Below are positions 14,499 to 15,933 of a DNA stretch of 15,933 bases, piece by piece. The stretch lies in the NCBI GenBank assembly GCA_036845225.1, contig DAIUEJ010000057.1, positions 1-15,933 of the forward strand. Reading direction: 5' to 3'. Source of the stretch: FEN-680 sp036845225 (GTDB taxonomy: Bacteria > Actinomycetota > Geothermincolia > Fen-727 > Anoxymicrobiaceae). How positions within the stretch are numbered: position 1 is the stretch's first letter; the number at the start of each line of letters is the position of its first letter. A program made the translations under genes and the position numbers. The notes beneath the pieces are model-generated. The model ran no database searches. It worked only from the letters and a program-made list of their open reading frames with translations, and was not told the origin of the DNA.

Positions 14499-14519
14499 CA
14501 CTGAAAGGCTGGGAGAACA

Positions 14520-15707
14520 ATGGAAAAACATACTGAGGTAGTGATCCTGTCGGGCGCGAGAACCGCTGTCGGGAGGTTCGGAGGGATATTCCGCGACCTG
14601 CTGGCCAACGAGCTGGCGGTACCTGTAGCCGAGGAAGTCATCGCGAAGGCGGGCGTGGACAAGTCCGAGCTGGGGGACGTCATACTGGGTAACTGCGTGA
14701 GCCGCAGCGACGAGCCCAACCTTGCGCGCATCGTGGGCCTCAAGGCTGGCATCCCGTTTACGACCCCCGCGTTTACCCTGACCAGGCAGTGCGCCTCGGG
14801 GATGCAGGCGGTGGCCAGCGCGGCGATGGGCATAATCTCTGGCCAGTACGACGTGGCCCTGGCTGGGGGAGCGGAGAGCATGAGCAGCGGACCGTACGTC
14901 CTAAAGACGGCGCGCTGGGGACAGCGGCTTCAGAACGGCGAGATGACGGACTCGGTATGGGAGATCCTGTATGACCCGATCCCCGGGATGATGATGGGGG
15001 CGACTGCCGAAGTGCTTGCCGAGGAGTTCGGCATCACCAGGGAGGACCAGGACGAGCTCGCTCTCACCTCGAACCAGAGGGCCAGCGCCGCGCGGGAGGA
15101 CGGCACCTTCGCGCAGGAGATCGTGCCGATCATTATCCCGCAGAAGAAGGGCGATCCCAAGAAGCTGGATAGGGACGAGCACCCTAGGGCGGACGCCAGC
15201 ATGGAAGCCCTCGGCAAGCTGCAACCCATCTTCAAGAAGGGCGGGACGGTGACGGCCGGTAACGCATCCGGGATGAACGACGGCGCCGCGATGCTGGTGA
15301 TCGCCTCGGCGGACTGGGCCGAGAAGAAGGGGCTGCGGCCGATCGCCCGCTTCGTCGATTGGACGGTCGCCGGGGTGGAGCCCGAGCGCATGGGGTTCGG
15401 GCCCGTGCCGGCCATCCGCAAGCTGATGGAGAGGAACGATCTGAAGCTGGAAGACATCGACCTCTTCGAGCTGAACGAGGCGTTCGCCGCGCAGTACATC
15501 GCGTGCGAGCGCGCGCTCGGGCTGGACCGCGAGATCACCAACGTCCACGGTTCAGGCGTCGCCCTGGGACACCCCGTCGGGTGCACGGGCGCCCGCATCA
15601 TGGTCACACTCGTGAACGAGATGGGGCGACGCGGTGCGAAGCGTGGAGTGGCGTCGCTGTGCGTGGGCGGAGGAATGGGCATAGCCTCGCTAATCGAGAT
15701 GGTATAG
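14520..15707 (+). CDS. Thiolase (acetyl-CoA C-acyltransferase family)
   Basis: A 395-residue biosynthetic/degradative thiolase that cleaves a 3-ketoacyl-CoA with CoA to give acetyl-CoA, or the reverse. Catalytic residues are all visible: Cys91 (TRQCASGMQ, acyl-enzyme nucleophile), His351 (VALGHPVGCTGAR) and Cys381 (LCVGGGMG), with the NEAFAAQ motif upstream of them. Length is normal for the family. ATG 14520 follows GGGAG (14511-14515) closely; AAAGG (14504-14508) is a second candidate ribosome site. It is the last gene of the cluster and the expected final step if the route yields acetyl-CoA. The NVHGSG variant of the usual NVNGGA is shared with other acyl-CoA thiolases, so acetoacetyl-CoA need not be the only substrate. 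Confidence 0.95.
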   Translation: MEKHTEVVILSGARTAVGRFGGIFRDLLANELAVPVAEEVIAKAGVDKSELGDVILGNCVSRSDEPNLARIVGLKAGIPFTTPAFTLTRQCASGMQAVASAAMGIISGQYDVALAGGAESMSSGPYVLKTARWGQRLQNGEMTDSVWEILYDPIPGMMMGATAEVLAEEFGITREDQDELALTSNQRASAAREDGTFAQEIVPIIIPQKKGDPKKLDRDEHPRADASMEALGKLQPIFKKGGTVTAGNASGMNDGAAMLVIASADWAEKKGLRPIARFVDWTVAGVEPERMGFGPVPAIRKLMERNDLKLEDIDLFELNEAFAAQYIACERALGLDREITNVHGSGVALGHPVGCTGARIMVTLVNEMGRRGAKRGVASLCVGGGMGIASLIEMV

Positions 15708-15853
15708 AGGCGCTGGCCCGGGACATTTGAATACTCGCCTTCGCAGGACGCCGGAAGGTCGGTGTTTCCGCGTGTCGTAATCCGGGATAGCCTCCTGACC
15801 CCTACCCTCTGAATGGCCGTTTTTCCAGAAAGTCCAAGATCCCGAAATAGCCT
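15708..15853. other. Gap after the thiolase gene
   Basis: These 146 bases separate the thiolase from the possible convergent gene. I see no strong hairpin with a T tract and no further gene. A short separated inverted repeat (CGGGAT and ATCCCG) is present but too far apart to call a terminator. Confidence 0.4.
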
Positions 15854-15933
15854 TTAATCAAGCGGTTTCTCCCAACTCCGTCCCAGCCGCAAGATCGCCA
15901 CCTCGAAGCACATGTCGTAGTGATCTGCACTAT
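15854..15933 (-). CDS. Possible C-terminal end of a convergent gene, cut by the window edge
   Basis: On the minus strand, 25 codons run in from the right edge to a TAA at 15856-15854. They read HYDMCFEVAILRLGRSWEKP in the middle, with mostly G or C third positions (CAC TAC GAC ATG TGC TTC GAG GTG GCG ATC), like the genes of this window. This suggests the last part of a real gene facing the thiolase. I do not recognise the family from so short a piece. Confidence 0.4.
   Translation of the reverse strand, partial: SADHYDMCFEVAILRLGRSWEKPLD

Noticed and set aside
1..15933. CRISPR array, tRNA, rRNA or intact insertion sequence
   Set aside because: No regularly spaced repeats, cloverleaf-like segments, rRNA stretches or transposase motifs were seen.

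Overview
The window carries a GC-rich bacterial locus, probably from an anaerobe. Three points suggest this: an AbfD-type (4-hydroxybutyryl-CoA dehydratase family) [4Fe-4S]/FAD enzyme, an Nfn-like pair of flavin/iron-sulfur electron-transfer subunits, and a C_GCAxxG_C_C-family cysteine-rich protein. Coding regions have strong G/C third positions but use AGG (Arg) and ATA (Ile) freely. I cannot fix the lineage from this; anaerobic Actinomycetota or Desulfobacterota-like groups are possible, as a guess only.

Layout. Positions 1-655 hold no intact gene: a lower-GC regulatory region, a possible minus-strand gene remnant (298-538) and perhaps the start of a divergent gene at the left edge. At 656-2787 lies a two-component pair: a soluble double-PAS NarL-type histidine kinase and a NarL/FixJ response regulator. 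The regulator has no ATG, GTG or TTG at its natural start and appears to begin at an AUA codon overlapping the kinase stop. A six-helix membrane protein of unknown function follows (3000-3638). The main block runs on the plus strand from 3928 to 15707: two-subunit family I CoA-transferase, SDR oxidoreductase, AbfD-like dehydratase, zinc alcohol dehydrogenase, phosphotriesterase/lactonase-like hydrolase, second SDR, NfnB-like and NfnA-like subunits, a C_GCAxxG_C_C protein and a thiolase. Gaps are about 33-285 bp, most genes have a clear Shine-Dalgarno, and several gaps contain hairpins that could set relative expression. The right edge may hold the last 25 codons of a convergent minus-strand gene.

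How it may work (inference). The set reads as an anaerobic route that opens a lactone or ester (phosphotriesterase-like enzyme), oxidises an alcohol (ADH, SDRs), loads the acid onto CoA (CoA-transferase), dehydrates a hydroxyacyl-CoA by radical chemistry (AbfD-like), oxidises a 3-hydroxyacyl-CoA (an SDR) and cleaves it with thiolase; Nfn would balance NADH, NADPH and ferredoxin. A gamma-hydroxy acid or gamma-lactone is the simplest substrate guess. No enoyl-CoA hydratase, acyl-CoA dehydrogenase or transporter of a recognised family is present, and the AbfD-like protein may differ at catalytic glutamates, so the true substrate is open. A short motif (C[CT]TACAAG) recurs in the gaps on both sides of the membrane-protein gene and is a candidate regulator site.
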